64,000 bases of DNA from the NCBI RefSeq assembly GCF_019049325.1, contig NZ_JAGMUO010000065.1, forward strand, positions 248,001-312,000, in the 5' to 3' direction. This document shows positions 16,910 to 25,524 of the stretch, in pieces. The notes under the pieces are model-generated. The model was not told the origin of the DNA and searched no databases. It was given only the letters and a program-made list of their open reading frames with translations. Every line of letters begins with the position of its first letter. The first letter of the stretch is position 1. Source of the DNA: Streptomyces sp. AC512_CC834 (lineage in GTDB: Bacteria > Actinomycetota > Actinomycetes > Streptomycetales > Streptomycetaceae). Both the position numbers and the translations under genes were made by a program.

Positions 16910-18055
16910 CTATCTGCGGTTCGCCCGCACCAGCAGATAGACGAGGAAGGGCCCGCCGATCGCGGCGGTGACCACACCGACCGGCAGTGAGACCGGCAGT
17001 GCCGTGCGCGCGAGCAGGTCCGAGCCGGTCAGCAGCAGCGCCCCCACCATGGCGGAGGCCACCAACGGCGGCGTCGGGCACCGCGCCAGCCGCATCGCGA
17101 CCTGCGGGGCCACCAGCGCGACGAAGGGCACCGGGCCCGCCGCGCTCACCGCGACGCCGGCCAGCAGCACCGCGCACAGCAGCAGCACCGCGCGCACCGC
17201 CCCGTACCGGACACCGAGACCGGCGGCGACCTCGTCGCCGAAGTGCATCGGCTTGAACTGGAAGGCGACACACGTCACGACGACCAGGAGGGCGAGCGTG
17301 CACCACAGCGCCACCCGGACCTCGCCCCACGACCGGTTGTCCAGCGAGCCGACCAGCCAGGCCTGGGCCCGGGCCACGTCCCTGATGTCCGCCGTGACCA
17401 GCAGCCACGTCGTGATCGCCTGCATCACGGCGTTCACCGAGATGCCGATGAGGATCAGCCGGAAGCCGTCGATCCCCCGGCGCCACGCCATGAAGTAGAC
17501 CAGCAGACCGGTGCCGAGGCCCCCCGCGAGCGCCGCCGCCGACAGGCCCACGGAGTTGACCACGGCCGTCGCGGCACCGCCCGACACCGTCACCAGGAAC
17601 ACCGCGACCGCGCCGGCGCCGCTGGTGATGCCGAGGACGTCCGGGCTGGCCAGCGGATTGCGCGCGATCGACTGGGTGAGAGCGCCGGACACCCCGAGCG
17701 CGACGCCCACGACGAGCCCGGCGAGGGCCCGGGGCATCCGCAAGTCCATGATCACGAACTCGTCGACCTGTTCGCCCCGCCCGAAAATCGTGCCGACGAC
17801 CCGGGGCAGGCCGATGGGGAAGTCCCCCACGCCGATGGACACGCAGAACACCAGGAACGCCGCCCCCGCAAGCAGCAGCGTGACGCCCGCGATCCAGGGC
17901 CGCCACACGAACGACACGCCGCCGAGCCGTACACCGGGCGCCACCGACGCCTTCACACCCGCCCCGTCCGCCGTCACGCCCGCCCCGTTCGCCCTCACGC
18001 CCGCCCCGCCCGACTTCTCCGCCGCACCGTTCGCCTTCACGTCCGCCCCGTTCAC
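16910..18055 (-). CDS. cchD: Ferri-siderophore permease CchD (FecCD family)
   Basis: A roughly 381-aa multi-pass membrane permease of the FecCD/BtuC family (about 10 helices), one half of the siderophore import channel. Family landmarks are PRALAGLVVGVALGVSGALTQ, RNPLASPDVLGITSGA and the C-terminal GPVPFVALVAPQVAM. The GTG at 18055 overlaps the cchC stop (GTGA), typical of coupled translation; a GTG at 18079 is the alternative. The first 45 residues are odd: a hydrophilic Gly/Ala/Asn-rich run of degenerate repeats that FecCD proteins usually lack. Confidence 0.9.
   Translation of the reverse strand: MNGADVKANGAAEKSGGAGVRANGAGVTADGAGVKASVAPGVRLGGVSFVWRPWIAGVTLLLAGAAFLVFCVSIGVGDFPIGLPRVVGTIFGRGEQVDEFVIMDLRMPRALAGLVVGVALGVSGALTQSIARNPLASPDVLGITSGAGAVAVFLVTVSGGAATAVVNSVGLSAAALAGGLGTGLLVYFMAWRRGIDGFRLILIGISVNAVMQAITTWLLVTADIRDVARAQAWLVGSLDNRSWGEVRVALWCTLALLVVVTCVAFQFKPMHFGDEVAAGLGVRYGAVRAVLLLCAVLLAGVAVSAAGPVPFVALVAPQVAMRLARCPTPPLVASAMVGALLLTGSDLLARTALPVSLPVGVVTAAIGGPFLVYLLVRANRR
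17945..18055. repeat. Degenerate repeats encoding the CchD N-terminal tail
   Basis: The 5' end of cchD is built from imperfect repeats of a CCCGCCCCGTTCGCCTTCACG-like unit (as read on the plus strand), giving the protein pattern GA-x-V-x-A-N-GA repeated about four times before the first membrane helix. The repeats are irregular, not exact tandem copies. Confidence 0.6.
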
Positions 18056-19110
18056 GCGTTCTTGAACTTCCCGCGCCACACCAGTACGGCGAAGAAGGGG
18101 GCGCCGAGGAGGGAGACCACGACACCCGCGTCCAGCTCCCCCGGCCGGACGACCAGGCGCCCCACGATGTCGCAGACCAGCAGCACGACGGCCCCGAGCA
18201 GACCGGCGTACGGCACCAGCCAGCGGTAGTCGGGACCGGTCAGGTACCGGGCCACGTGGGCCACCATCAGGCCGAGAAACGCGATGGGGCCGCAGGCCGC
18301 CGTCGCCGCCCCGGCCAGCAGGGTGATGGCGACGACACCGACGGTGCGGGTCAGCGCGGTGTTCACCCCGAGCCCCCGGGCCACGTCGTCGCCCAGGTTG
18401 AGCAGGTTGACGGCGGGCAGCGTCGTCAGTGCCAGCAGCAGCCCGGCCGCGATGAAGACGGAGACCGGTCCGATGACGTCGAATCCGACGCCGGTCAACG
18501 AGCCCGCGTTCCAGAACCGCAGCGCGTTCAGCGAGGCCTTGTCCGTCAGCGCGACCGCCGTGGTCATCGCCGCGAGGAACACCGTGACGCCCTGCCCGGC
18601 CAGGGCGAGCGTCAACGGGTTGCCCGCCCCCCGGCCGATGCTCGACAGCCCGAACACGACGACACCGGCGACCGCCGCGCCCAGGAAGCCGAACCAGACG
18701 TACTGGAACGGGCTGGTGAACCCGAAGGCGGCGATCCCCGTCACCACGGCGAACGAGGCGCCGGAGTTCACGCCCAGCAGACCGGTGTCGGCGATCGGAT
18801 TGCGCGTGTACCCCTGGATCAGTGCCCCGCCGACGCCCAGGGCGATGCCGGCCACGACCGCGAGCACCGTGCGGGGCACCCGCACGGTCTGCACGATGAG
18901 CCTGATCTCGGTGAGCCGCTGGTCGGACTCGGGCCCCGCGAACAGCCCGTGCCAGACCTCGGCGGGACTCAGCGCACGCGCCCCGACGGCCAGCGACGCC
19001 GCGGCCGCGACCACGACAAGCGCCGCGAGGACGCCCAAACCGGCAACGCGTCGTCGACGGGCCTCTGTCGGGGCCCTGGGAGCGGGGCGCTCAACCGCAG
19101 TCGTGGTCAT
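18052..19110 (-). CDS. cchC: Ferri-siderophore permease CchC (FecCD family)
   Basis: A 352-aa FecCD/BtuC-family permease, partner of CchD in the ferric siderophore importer. It has an N-terminal membrane anchor, the VPRTVLAVVAGIALGVGGAL and RNPIADTGLLGVNSGASFA blocks, and the C-terminal CGPIAFLGLMVAHVAR loop that contacts the ATPase. I chose the ATG at 19110, 11 nt after the cchB stop; a GTG at 19122 that overlaps that stop is possible, and neither has a strong Shine-Dalgarno, which fits coupling to cchB. Confidence 0.92.
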   Translation of the reverse strand: MTTTAVERPAPRAPTEARRRRVAGLGVLAALVVVAAAASLAVGARALSPAEVWHGLFAGPESDQRLTEIRLIVQTVRVPRTVLAVVAGIALGVGGALIQGYTRNPIADTGLLGVNSGASFAVVTGIAAFGFTSPFQYVWFGFLGAAVAGVVVFGLSSIGRGAGNPLTLALAGQGVTVFLAAMTTAVALTDKASLNALRFWNAGSLTGVGFDVIGPVSVFIAAGLLLALTTLPAVNLLNLGDDVARGLGVNTALTRTVGVVAITLLAGAATAACGPIAFLGLMVAHVARYLTGPDYRWLVPYAGLLGAVVLLVCDIVGRLVVRPGELDAGVVVSLLGAPFFAVLVWRGKFKNA

Positions 19111-19121
19111 GGCGACGTACA

Positions 19122-20495
19122 CTAACGCGCGCTGCCGCCGGTTCCGTCGGCGACCGTACGGGCCTCGTCGGAGGCGGACTTGAGACCGCGGTCGAGGAGC
19201 GACTCCAGGATCTCGCCGACCCTGATCGCCGTGTTGGACAGCAGCGACGACGTGATGCCGTGCGTGTGCTCCGTGCCGCCCTGCAGATAGATGCCGCAGG
19301 GAAGACCGGGCTCCGTCGCGATCCGGTAGTCGCGCTCGACGCGCACCCGGCCCTCGTCGTCGCGCAGGCAGCGGTCCGCGACCTCGCCGAGCAGCCCGAG
19401 GGGGTCGGCCGAACCGTAGCCGGTGGCGAAGACCACGACGTCCGCGTCCAGCAGGGTCTCCTCGCCGGTGACCAGGGACGTCACGGTGGCGCGTACCCGG
19501 TCGGGCGTCTCCTTGACGTCGGTGAGCCGGGACACGTTGAGGAAGCGCAGCCGCTCGGTGCCCAGGACCTTCTCCCGGTACATCTGCCGGTACAGGTCGT
19601 CGATCAGGTCGATGTCCACCACGGAGTAGTTGGTGTTGCCGTGGTAGTCCATCAGCCGGCGTTTGACGCTGCCGGGCGCGGTGAAGTAGTCGTCCACCGC
19701 CGCCGGATCGAAGATCCGGTTGGCGAACCCGCTGTCGTCGGCGGGGCTGTAGCCGTAGCGGGTGAAGACCGCGCACACCTCGGCGCCGGGGAAGCGGCGG
19801 TGCAGGTAGGCGACGTTCTCGGCGGCGCTCTGCCCGGCTCCGACGACGACGAACCGGGAGGGCGAGGTGCCTTCCAACGCGTCGACCTTGGCGAGCAGTT
19901 CGGAGTTGTGCCAGACGCGGTCCCCGCGCTCCACGCCCTCGGGCAGGAGGGGACGCAGGCCGGTGCCGAGGACGAGGTTGCGCGCCCGGTGGACCTCGAG
20001 CCCCTCCCCCGAACGGACCGTCACCTCCAGGTGGTCCACGGCTCCGTCCCGCACGACGGGCGCGACGCCGACGACCTCGTGGCCGTAGGAGACCAGGTCG
20101 TCGACCTTGGCGGCGGACCACTCGAAGTAGTCGTGGAACTCCACCCGCAGCGGGAAGAGGTTCTTGTGGTTGATGAAGTCGATCAGCCGCCCCTTGCTCT
20201 GCAGGTAGCAGAGGAAGCTGAACTCACTGGCCGGGTTCCGCAGTGTCACCAGGTCCTTGAGGAAGGACACCTGCATGGTGGCGTCGTCGATCAGCATGCC
20301 GCGGTGCCAGCCGAAGCGCGGCTGCTGCTCGAAGAAGCGGGCGGTGACCGCCTCCTGGGCGTCGGCCTCCTGCCCGTCGGCCACCTGTGCGTTGTGTTCG
20401 CGGATCGCGATCGCCATGGCGACATTGGACGGTCCGAAGCCGATACCAATGAGGTCATGGACCAGTGTTGCGTCACCAGGAAGAACCTGTGACAT
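19122..20495 (-). CDS. cchB: L-ornithine N5-monooxygenase CchB
   Basis: A 457-aa flavin-dependent N-hydroxylating monooxygenase (IucD/PvdA/SidA family) that makes N5-hydroxy-L-ornithine for the NRPS. The FAD-binding motif GIGFGPSNV is near residue 17, the NADPH-binding motif VVGAGQSAAE is in the middle, and the family motif FATGYGSADP is near the C-terminus. The ATG at 20495 has GGGAG about 6 nt upstream. It heads the minus-strand operon cchB-C-D-E and is divergent from cchA across a region with two iron boxes. Confidence 0.95.
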   Translation of the reverse strand: MSQVLPGDATLVHDLIGIGFGPSNVAMAIAIREHNAQVADGQEADAQEAVTARFFEQQPRFGWHRGMLIDDATMQVSFLKDLVTLRNPASEFSFLCYLQSKGRLIDFINHKNLFPLRVEFHDYFEWSAAKVDDLVSYGHEVVGVAPVVRDGAVDHLEVTVRSGEGLEVHRARNLVLGTGLRPLLPEGVERGDRVWHNSELLAKVDALEGTSPSRFVVVGAGQSAAENVAYLHRRFPGAEVCAVFTRYGYSPADDSGFANRIFDPAAVDDYFTAPGSVKRRLMDYHGNTNYSVVDIDLIDDLYRQMYREKVLGTERLRFLNVSRLTDVKETPDRVRATVTSLVTGEETLLDADVVVFATGYGSADPLGLLGEVADRCLRDDEGRVRVERDYRIATEPGLPCGIYLQGGTEHTHGITSSLLSNTAIRVGEILESLLDRGLKSASDEARTVADGTGGSAR

Positions 20496-20520
20496 GTCAC
20501 TCCCATCGTGCGCCGGAAAC

Positions 20521-20539
20521 TTAGGTGAGCCTAAGCTAA
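20521..20539. promoter_or_regulatory. Iron box of the cchB promoter
   Basis: TTAGGTGAGCCTAAGCTAA matches about 16 of 19 positions of the DmdR1/IdeR box and is the best match in the window. It lies 26 bp upstream of the cchB start and should repress the importer and hydroxylase operon when iron is plentiful. Confidence 0.88.
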
Positions 20540-20614
20540 TTAATTCGGGCTGTCGATAGGGCGATCCGGGTGGCGGCCACGCCAACTGGGGTGTCGCCCA
20601 TGGATGTTGCACAC

Positions 20615-20633
20615 TAAGGTAAGCCTTGCTTAA
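20615..20633. promoter_or_regulatory. Iron box of the cchA promoter
   Basis: TAAGGTAAGCCTTGCTTAA, about 13 of 19 iron-box positions, 38 bp upstream of the cchA start. Together with the 20521 site it gives each arm of the divergent promoter its own operator. Confidence 0.75.
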
Positions 20634-20670
20634 CTGCCCGGGTCAGCCCCTGCCTTGAGGAGGAACCCCC

Positions 20671-21618
20671 ATGCGGGTCGTCATGTTCGGTTACCAGACC
20701 TGGGGCCACCGCACCCTGCGAGCCCTCCTGGACTCCGAACACGACGTGGTCCTCGTCGTGACACATCCCAGGAGCGAGCACGCGTACGAGAAGATCTGGA
20801 GCGACTCCGTCGCCGACCTCGCCGAGGAGCACGGCGTCCCGGTGCTGCTCCGCAACCGCCCCGACGACGAAGAGCTGTTCGAGCGCCTCAAGGACGCCGA
20901 CCCGGACATCATCGTGGCCAACAACTGGCGGACCTGGATCCCCCCGCGCGTCTTCGGCCTCCCGCGCCACGGAACGCTCAACGTGCACGACTCGCTGCTG
21001 CCGAAGTACGCCGGATTCTCCCCGCTGATCTGGGCACTGATCAACGGCGAGACCGAAGTGGGCGTCACCGCGCACATGATGAACGACGAGCTGGACGCCG
21101 GCGACATCGTGCGGCAGGAGGCGGTGCCGGTCGGGCCGGCGGACACCGCCACCGACCTGTTCCACAAGACCGTCGAACTCATCGCCCCGGTCACCATCGG
21201 CGCGCTGGGCCTCATCGCCGCCGGGCAGACGGAGTTCACCCAGCAGGACCGCTCCCGGGCGACCTTCTTCCACAAGCGGTCCGCCGAGGACATCCGCATC
21301 GACTGGAACTGGCCCGCCGAGGATCTGGAGCGCCTGGTCCGGGCCCAGTCCGCGCCGTACCCCAGCGCCTTCACCTTCCACCGGGGCAGGCGGCTCGAGG
21401 TCCTGACCGCCGTGGTCTCCCGGGGCCGCTACGGCGGCACGCCCGGCCGGATCTTCTACCGCGAGGACGACGGCGTGGTGATCGTCGCCGGAGCCGACGC
21501 GCGCGGGGGCCGCAACCACGGCCTCGCCGTCACGCGCGTACGGACGGAGGACGGACGGGAGCTGTCCGCGGCCGAGTACTTCACCTCCATGGGCGGCTAT
21601 CTGACCGGCCGCCCCTGA
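20671..21618 (+). CDS. cchA: Hydroxyornithine formyltransferase CchA
   Basis: A 315-aa protein of the methionyl-tRNA formyltransferase family that would formylate N5-hydroxyornithine from N10-formyl-tetrahydrofolate, giving the residue selected by NRPS module 1. The formyl-transfer core is visible as NVHDSLLPKYAG followed by ELDAGDIV, in the order seen in Fmt-like enzymes, with a C-terminal OB-like region. The start has a textbook AGGAGG. Divergent from cchB under shared iron control and ended by a strong hairpin. Confidence 0.94.
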   Translation: MRVVMFGYQTWGHRTLRALLDSEHDVVLVVTHPRSEHAYEKIWSDSVADLAEEHGVPVLLRNRPDDEELFERLKDADPDIIVANNWRTWIPPRVFGLPRHGTLNVHDSLLPKYAGFSPLIWALINGETEVGVTAHMMNDELDAGDIVRQEAVPVGPADTATDLFHKTVELIAPVTIGALGLIAAGQTEFTQQDRSRATFFHKRSAEDIRIDWNWPAEDLERLVRAQSAPYPSAFTFHRGRRLEVLTAVVSRGRYGGTPGRIFYREDDGVVIVAGADARGGRNHGLAVTRVRTEDGRELSAAEYFTSMGGYLTGRP

Positions 21619-21636
21619 CCGGCCGCCCCGGACGGG

Positions 21637-21670
21637 CCGGGCCCGACCGTGCTGCCACGGTCGGGCCCGG
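21637..21670. terminator. Bidirectional hairpin between cchA and the DUF5302 gene
   Basis: A perfect 15-bp inverted repeat (left arm CCGGGCCCGACCGTG, 21637-21651; right arm 21656-21670) with a 4-nt CTGC loop. It sits between two convergent genes, 18 bp after the cchA stop and 23 bp before the other gene's stop, and has no T-run, as is usual for Streptomyces terminators. Confidence 0.88.
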
Positions 21671-21693
21671 CGGCCAACTGCCGGTCGAGTCCC

Positions 21694-21933
21694 TCAGCCG
21701 CTCTTGCGCCGGAACGAGCGCTGACTGGCGGCCGGACCGTGGGTGCCACGGATCTTCGCGACATCGGCGTTCGCGGCGAGGGCCGCGGCCTCCGCCTGCT
21801 TGCCGCGCTTGCGCTCCAGGGCCTCGCGGAACTTGCCCTTCAGGTCGTACTGACCGTTCTCGTCGGGGGCCAGGGCCGGGCTCTCGTCCTCGGCCGGTTC
21901 CGAACCTGCTTGCGATGAAGACTCTTCAGTCAT
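21694..21933 (-). CDS. DUF5302-type small protein
   Basis: A 79-aa acidic-to-basic protein: an acidic, Ser/Glu-rich N-terminus, a helical stretch YDLKGKFREALERKRGKQ and the basic C-terminal end SFRRKSG. This pattern fits the actinobacterial DUF5302 family, whose function is unknown. ATG at 21933 is chosen over an upstream in-frame ATG because an AGGAGG lies 7 nt before it. It has no membrane segment or signal peptide. It is not an obvious siderophore gene and is insulated from cchA by the hairpin. Confidence 0.78.
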   Translation of the reverse strand: MTEESSSQAGSEPAEDESPALAPDENGQYDLKGKFREALERKRGKQAEAAALAANADVAKIRGTHGPAASQRSFRRKSG

Positions 21934-22012
21934 GATGACCTCCTGGGCTCGGACTGCAAGGACACAGCTTGTCATGCCGACCCCGGCCCGGGGTACCGGC
22001 GCCGGCCGACGG

Positions 22013-23878
22013 TCACCGGCGGCCGCCCGGCACCACCGTGAACGCCCCCGGTCCGGCCGGCAGGGTCACCGTGTACCGGCGCAGGTACGTGTCCAGGTAC
22101 GGCGACCGGTCGCCGGGGGTGGCGACGTCGTCGGCCGGGTCGTCCAGGGCGAGCCCGAGCTTCGCTCCCCTGATCCTGATCGTCTCGCCGGAAGGCGTGT
22201 CGCGCCAGGAGCCCGTCTGGATGGAACCGATCTCCACGGCCAGGACGTGCCCCGCGGCGAGCGTCCAGTCGGTCCCCTTCAGATCGACGCTCGTCCGGCC
22301 CCGGTCCACCAGGGAGACCTGCTCGTCGAACATGACCGCGGTGCCGTCCGGGGCGACGTCGTACAGCTTGAGCATGACGTTGCCCTCGCCGCGGGCCGTG
22401 AAGGACACCCGCGGGGTGCCGGTGACGCGTGCGGCCTTCTTCAGCGGCTTCGACCAGACGAAGAAGCTGGAGCCGACCTCGCCTGCGCGCTGGCTCTTCG
22501 CCGCTGCCGCGGCCAGGCCGGCCGGGGCGGGCCGCTCGGTCGCGGGCGCGTTCTCCATGTCCCACTCGCCGGTCGGCTGCGCCGGCGCCTTCGGAGTCGC
22601 ACGGCCGGACGCGGTCAGCGCCGCACGGGCCGACGCCCCGCCGTCGTCCACGTAGGAGCCGCCGCCGAGCCGGAGGGTGACCGACCGCTCCGTGACGGGC
22701 CACGTGCGCTGGGCCCGCCAGGCACCGGTGGAGTCCTCGACGGCGTAGGCCGGGTAACGCACCGTCGGCCTGCTGCCCTTGAGGTACTGGTCGTAGAAGG
22801 AGAGGGTCTCGTCGTACCAGCCCTCGCGGCCCATCGCCAGACGTCCGTCACTGGTCCGGTCCCCGCCGCGTACGTGGTCCCACTGGCCGAGCCAGCCGCG
22901 CTCGGGCCCCCTGTGGTTGTCGAGGTACTCCTCCATCTCTTCGGGCTTGGTGTTGTTCTCGATGAAGCCCTGCGTGACGAAGAGCGGGGTGTCGCTGCCC
23001 CTGGCCATCCTCGCCAGGTCGCGGGAGGTCCAGTGGTCGTCCCGCTGGTCGGATATTCGGTACCCGGCCGAGTTCTCCGTCAGGCACTCCGGGTGGCGCT
23101 CCTCGTACCGGGCGGCCGCCCGGTAGCGCGGATCGTCGTCCGCCATCGGGGGCATCGAGGCGATGGAGTTGTACGCGTCGGCGGTGCCGGTCACGTTCGG
23201 GCGGGGCACGCCGTTGGAGTAGATGTACTGGTACATGTCCCACAGGGGTTCCTGGGCGACGACGGCCTTGAGCGCGCGTTGGTCCAGGTTGTTGCCGATG
23301 AGCCCCGTGACGGCGTCGTACGACTTGCCGTACATGCCGACCGCACCGGTGGACCACGGCTGCTTCGCGGCCCAGTCGACGGCCGCCCTGACATCGGCCT
23401 GTTCGCCCGGCCCGCCCCAGTCGAGGCAGCCGGTGGAGCCGCCGAAGCCGCGCAGGTCCACCATGACAAAGGCGTACCCCTGGTCGAACAGGTCGGTGCC
23501 CTCGATGAAGTCCTGGAAGCGGGCGGACGGGCCGGTGCGGGTCCAGCCCTCGGGACCGGTCTGGCCCGCGTGGGCGAAGTACGGGCCGATCGACAGGATG
23601 ACCGGCACCTTCTCCTTCCGCTTCAGCCCTTCGGGCAGCAGGACGTCGGCGTGGAGGCGGGTGCCGGAGTGGTCGGAGGACGGGAAGTAGTGCTGGGTCC
23701 AGACCGAGCCCTCGGGGACACGGTCGTTCTCCTCGTGCGTGACGGGGCCGGTCCCGGTGGCGGCCGGCCCGGCCTCCGCGTCGTGCGCCGCGACGGCCGG
23801 GCCGCCGAGGCCGACGGTCAGGGCGAGGGCGGCGACCAGTGCCGAGGCGGTCCGGACGACCGCGCGACGTGCTCTCAC
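22013..23878 (-). CDS. Secreted CocE/NonD-type (X-Pro dipeptidyl-peptidase-like) hydrolase
   Basis: A 621-aa exported serine hydrolase. The N-terminus is a classic signal peptide (basic start, hydrophobic ALVAALALTVGLGG, AVAA cleavage region). An alpha/beta-hydrolase domain carries the nucleophile in YGKSYDA and is followed by the C-terminal jelly-roll domain of the PepX_C type (GDRSPYLDTYLRRYTV near the end). Such enzymes cleave Xaa-Pro dipeptides or act as acyl esterases (CocE, glutaryl acylase); the substrate cannot be told from sequence. GTG at 23878 has AAGGAGGAG upstream. Stand-alone gene, divergent from the next one across 220 bp. Confidence 0.85.
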   Translation of the reverse strand: MRARRAVVRTASALVAALALTVGLGGPAVAAHDAEAGPAATGTGPVTHEENDRVPEGSVWTQHYFPSSDHSGTRLHADVLLPEGLKRKEKVPVILSIGPYFAHAGQTGPEGWTRTGPSARFQDFIEGTDLFDQGYAFVMVDLRGFGGSTGCLDWGGPGEQADVRAAVDWAAKQPWSTGAVGMYGKSYDAVTGLIGNNLDQRALKAVVAQEPLWDMYQYIYSNGVPRPNVTGTADAYNSIASMPPMADDDPRYRAAARYEERHPECLTENSAGYRISDQRDDHWTSRDLARMARGSDTPLFVTQGFIENNTKPEEMEEYLDNHRGPERGWLGQWDHVRGGDRTSDGRLAMGREGWYDETLSFYDQYLKGSRPTVRYPAYAVEDSTGAWRAQRTWPVTERSVTLRLGGGSYVDDGGASARAALTASGRATPKAPAQPTGEWDMENAPATERPAPAGLAAAAAKSQRAGEVGSSFFVWSKPLKKAARVTGTPRVSFTARGEGNVMLKLYDVAPDGTAVMFDEQVSLVDRGRTSVDLKGTDWTLAAGHVLAVEIGSIQTGSWRDTPSGETIRIRGAKLGLALDDPADDVATPGDRSPYLDTYLRRYTVTLPAGPGAFTVVPGGRR

Positions 23879-24098
23879 ATGCTCCTCCTTGGACGGCGGG
23901 TGCGAGTGGTGAAGGTGGTACGGGTGGTGCAGGTCTAGCAGCGATGCCCTCGCACGTCGATGGGGCCTGCCCTCAACCACCCCTGACACGCCCGGCGTTG
24001 GCGGACTCGACCAGTCCGACGCGACGGGTCCGACGACATCGGTTCTGCTGTCGGCAGACCGGCCGGAGGCCCGCCTCGCGGCCGGGGAGGATGCGGGC

Positions 24099-24809
24099 AT
24101 GGGGAAGAACACGGCGGTGCGCCGACTCGACCTGGGGTACTTCGTCCGGCCGGCCTCACAGACGGGTGGGCCGCACCCGCGGGTCGAGCCCGTGCTCGCC
24201 TACCTGGTGCGGCACGAGCGGGGTCTCGTCCTGTTCGACACCGGCATCGGCGGTGCCGACTCCGGGACCGAGGCGCACTACCGGCCCCGGCGCCGGGCGC
24301 TGCGCACGGCGCTGTCCGCGGCCGGGGTCGGCGTGGACGAGATCGCCCTGGTCGTGAACTGCCACCTGCACTTCGACCACTGCGGCGGGAATCCCCTGCT
24401 GGGCGGCAGGCCGATCCTGGTCCAGGACGTGGAACTGGCCACCGCTCGCCGGGGCGGCCACACGTTCGCCGAGCTGGTCGACTTTCCCGGCGCGGTGTAC
24501 GAGGAACTCACCGGCGAGGCCGAAATCTGGCCCGGCCTTCTGATCCTCCCGACCCCCGGGCACACCGCGGGGCACCAGTCCCTGGCGATCCGGCAAGACG
24601 ACGGCACCGTGATCCTCGCCGGTCAGGCACACGACTTCGCGTCCGGATTCGCCTCGGACGAGCTGGCCCGCCAGGCCGCGCTCGACGGCGTGGAACAGCC
24701 GCTTCCCGGGTATCCGCGGTGGCTGGAACGGGTCGCCGACCTCGACCCCCGGCGGGTGCTCTTCGCCCACGACTGCTCGGTCTGGGAACCCTCGCGCCCG
24801 CCCGGCTGA
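24099..24809 (+). CDS. Metallo-beta-lactamase-fold hydrolase (lactonase-like)
   Basis: A 236-aa zinc hydrolase of the MBL superfamily. The HLHFDHCGG metal-binding motif is near residue 90, TPGHTAGHQS near 150 and a C-terminal AHD supply the remaining ligands. Size and motif spacing resemble the N-acyl-homoserine lactonase (AiiA/AttM) group, but the Tyr and other features that define true lactonases are not conclusive, so substrate is open. ATG at 24099 with GGGGAGG upstream. It is cytoplasmic (no signal) and monocistronic. Confidence 0.78.
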   Translation: MGKNTAVRRLDLGYFVRPASQTGGPHPRVEPVLAYLVRHERGLVLFDTGIGGADSGTEAHYRPRRRALRTALSAAGVGVDEIALVVNCHLHFDHCGGNPLLGGRPILVQDVELATARRGGHTFAELVDFPGAVYEELTGEAEIWPGLLILPTPGHTAGHQSLAIRQDDGTVILAGQAHDFASGFASDELARQAALDGVEQPLPGYPRWLERVADLDPRRVLFAHDCSVWEPSRPPG

Positions 24810-24907
24810 CCGGGCTCCGCCGGAATCGCCCGCACCTCGATCCCTGCCTATGGTGGGGCACGCCGACGGAACCGGAGTTCTTGCCGACCGCAGGAGAGTG
24901 GGGCGCC

Positions 24908-25354
24908 ATGGCGCGCGGTGTCGAATCGATCCGGCGAACCGCCCTGGGTGTGCTCGGCGCCCTCCTGCTGGTGATCGGCATCGCGCTGCTGGTGCTGCCA
25001 GGGCCTGGCCTGCTGCTCGTGTTCGCCGGCCTGGTGCTGCTGGCCCGCGCCGTCCCGGCCCTGGACCGGTTCGTCGCCCCCGCGCGCTCCCGGGCGATGC
25101 GCGCGGCCGAGGAGAGCGTCTCCTCCCGATGGCGCATCGCAGGTTCGGTACTGGTGGGGCTGTTCCTCGTCGCCGCGGGCGTGGTGTGGGGCCTCGTCCC
25201 CCGGCTGCCGTACTCCGGATGGGCCACCGGAGCGAGCCTGATCATCTCCGGCCTCGTCCTGTTCGCCCTGCTCGTGTGGAGCCACCGCCGCGTCCGGGCG
25301 GCGCGTCGGGACTCCCCGTCGGCCCCGGCCCCGCAACGAACGCGCTCGGAATGA
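24908..25354 (+). CDS. PGPGW-family membrane protein
   Basis: A 148-aa protein with two hydrophobic helical hairpins: TM segments at about 13-45 containing LLVLPGPGLLLVFAGLVLLA, the hallmark of the PGPGW family, and a second pair at about 80-125. The C-terminus is a basic, Ser/Pro-rich cytoplasmic tail. Function is unknown for the family. ATG at 24908 follows a GGAGAG site. The gene precedes the DEAD-box helicase but is separated from it by a structured leader, so the two are probably transcribed apart. Confidence 0.75.
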   Translation: MARGVESIRRTALGVLGALLLVIGIALLVLPGPGLLLVFAGLVLLARAVPALDRFVAPARSRAMRAAEESVSSRWRIAGSVLVGLFLVAAGVVWGLVPRLPYSGWATGASLIISGLVLFALLVWSHRRVRAARRDSPSAPAPQRTRSE

Positions 25355-25454
25355 ACGCGCGGACACACCGCGAGGCCGCCCCCCCGCGCGCCGGGCTCAC
25401 GTATCCGCACGACGGCATGGTGGCGCCCGCTGGTAAAATGGGCGGCACGCTTTG

Positions 25455-25507
25455 AGGCGCCCGGGTCCGTACCGAGGGGTACGGACCCGGCCGCGTTCCG
25501 GGCGCCT
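25455..25507 (+). promoter_or_regulatory. Long structured leader upstream of the DEAD-box helicase
   Basis: A perfect 13-bp inverted repeat (25461-25473 and 25478-25490, CCGGGTCCGTACC arms, GAGG loop) is nested in an outer 10-bp repeat AGGCGCCCGG (25455-25464) and CCGGGCGCCT (25498-25507). The two helices share bases 25461-25464, so they compete for four pairs. The Shine-Dalgarno AGGAAGG begins 5 nt after the outer arm. It may be a terminator for the upstream gene, but its position in the immediate 5' leader fits attenuation or helicase autoregulation. Confidence 0.65.
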
Positions 25508-25524
25508 GATCAGGAAGGTCCCCC

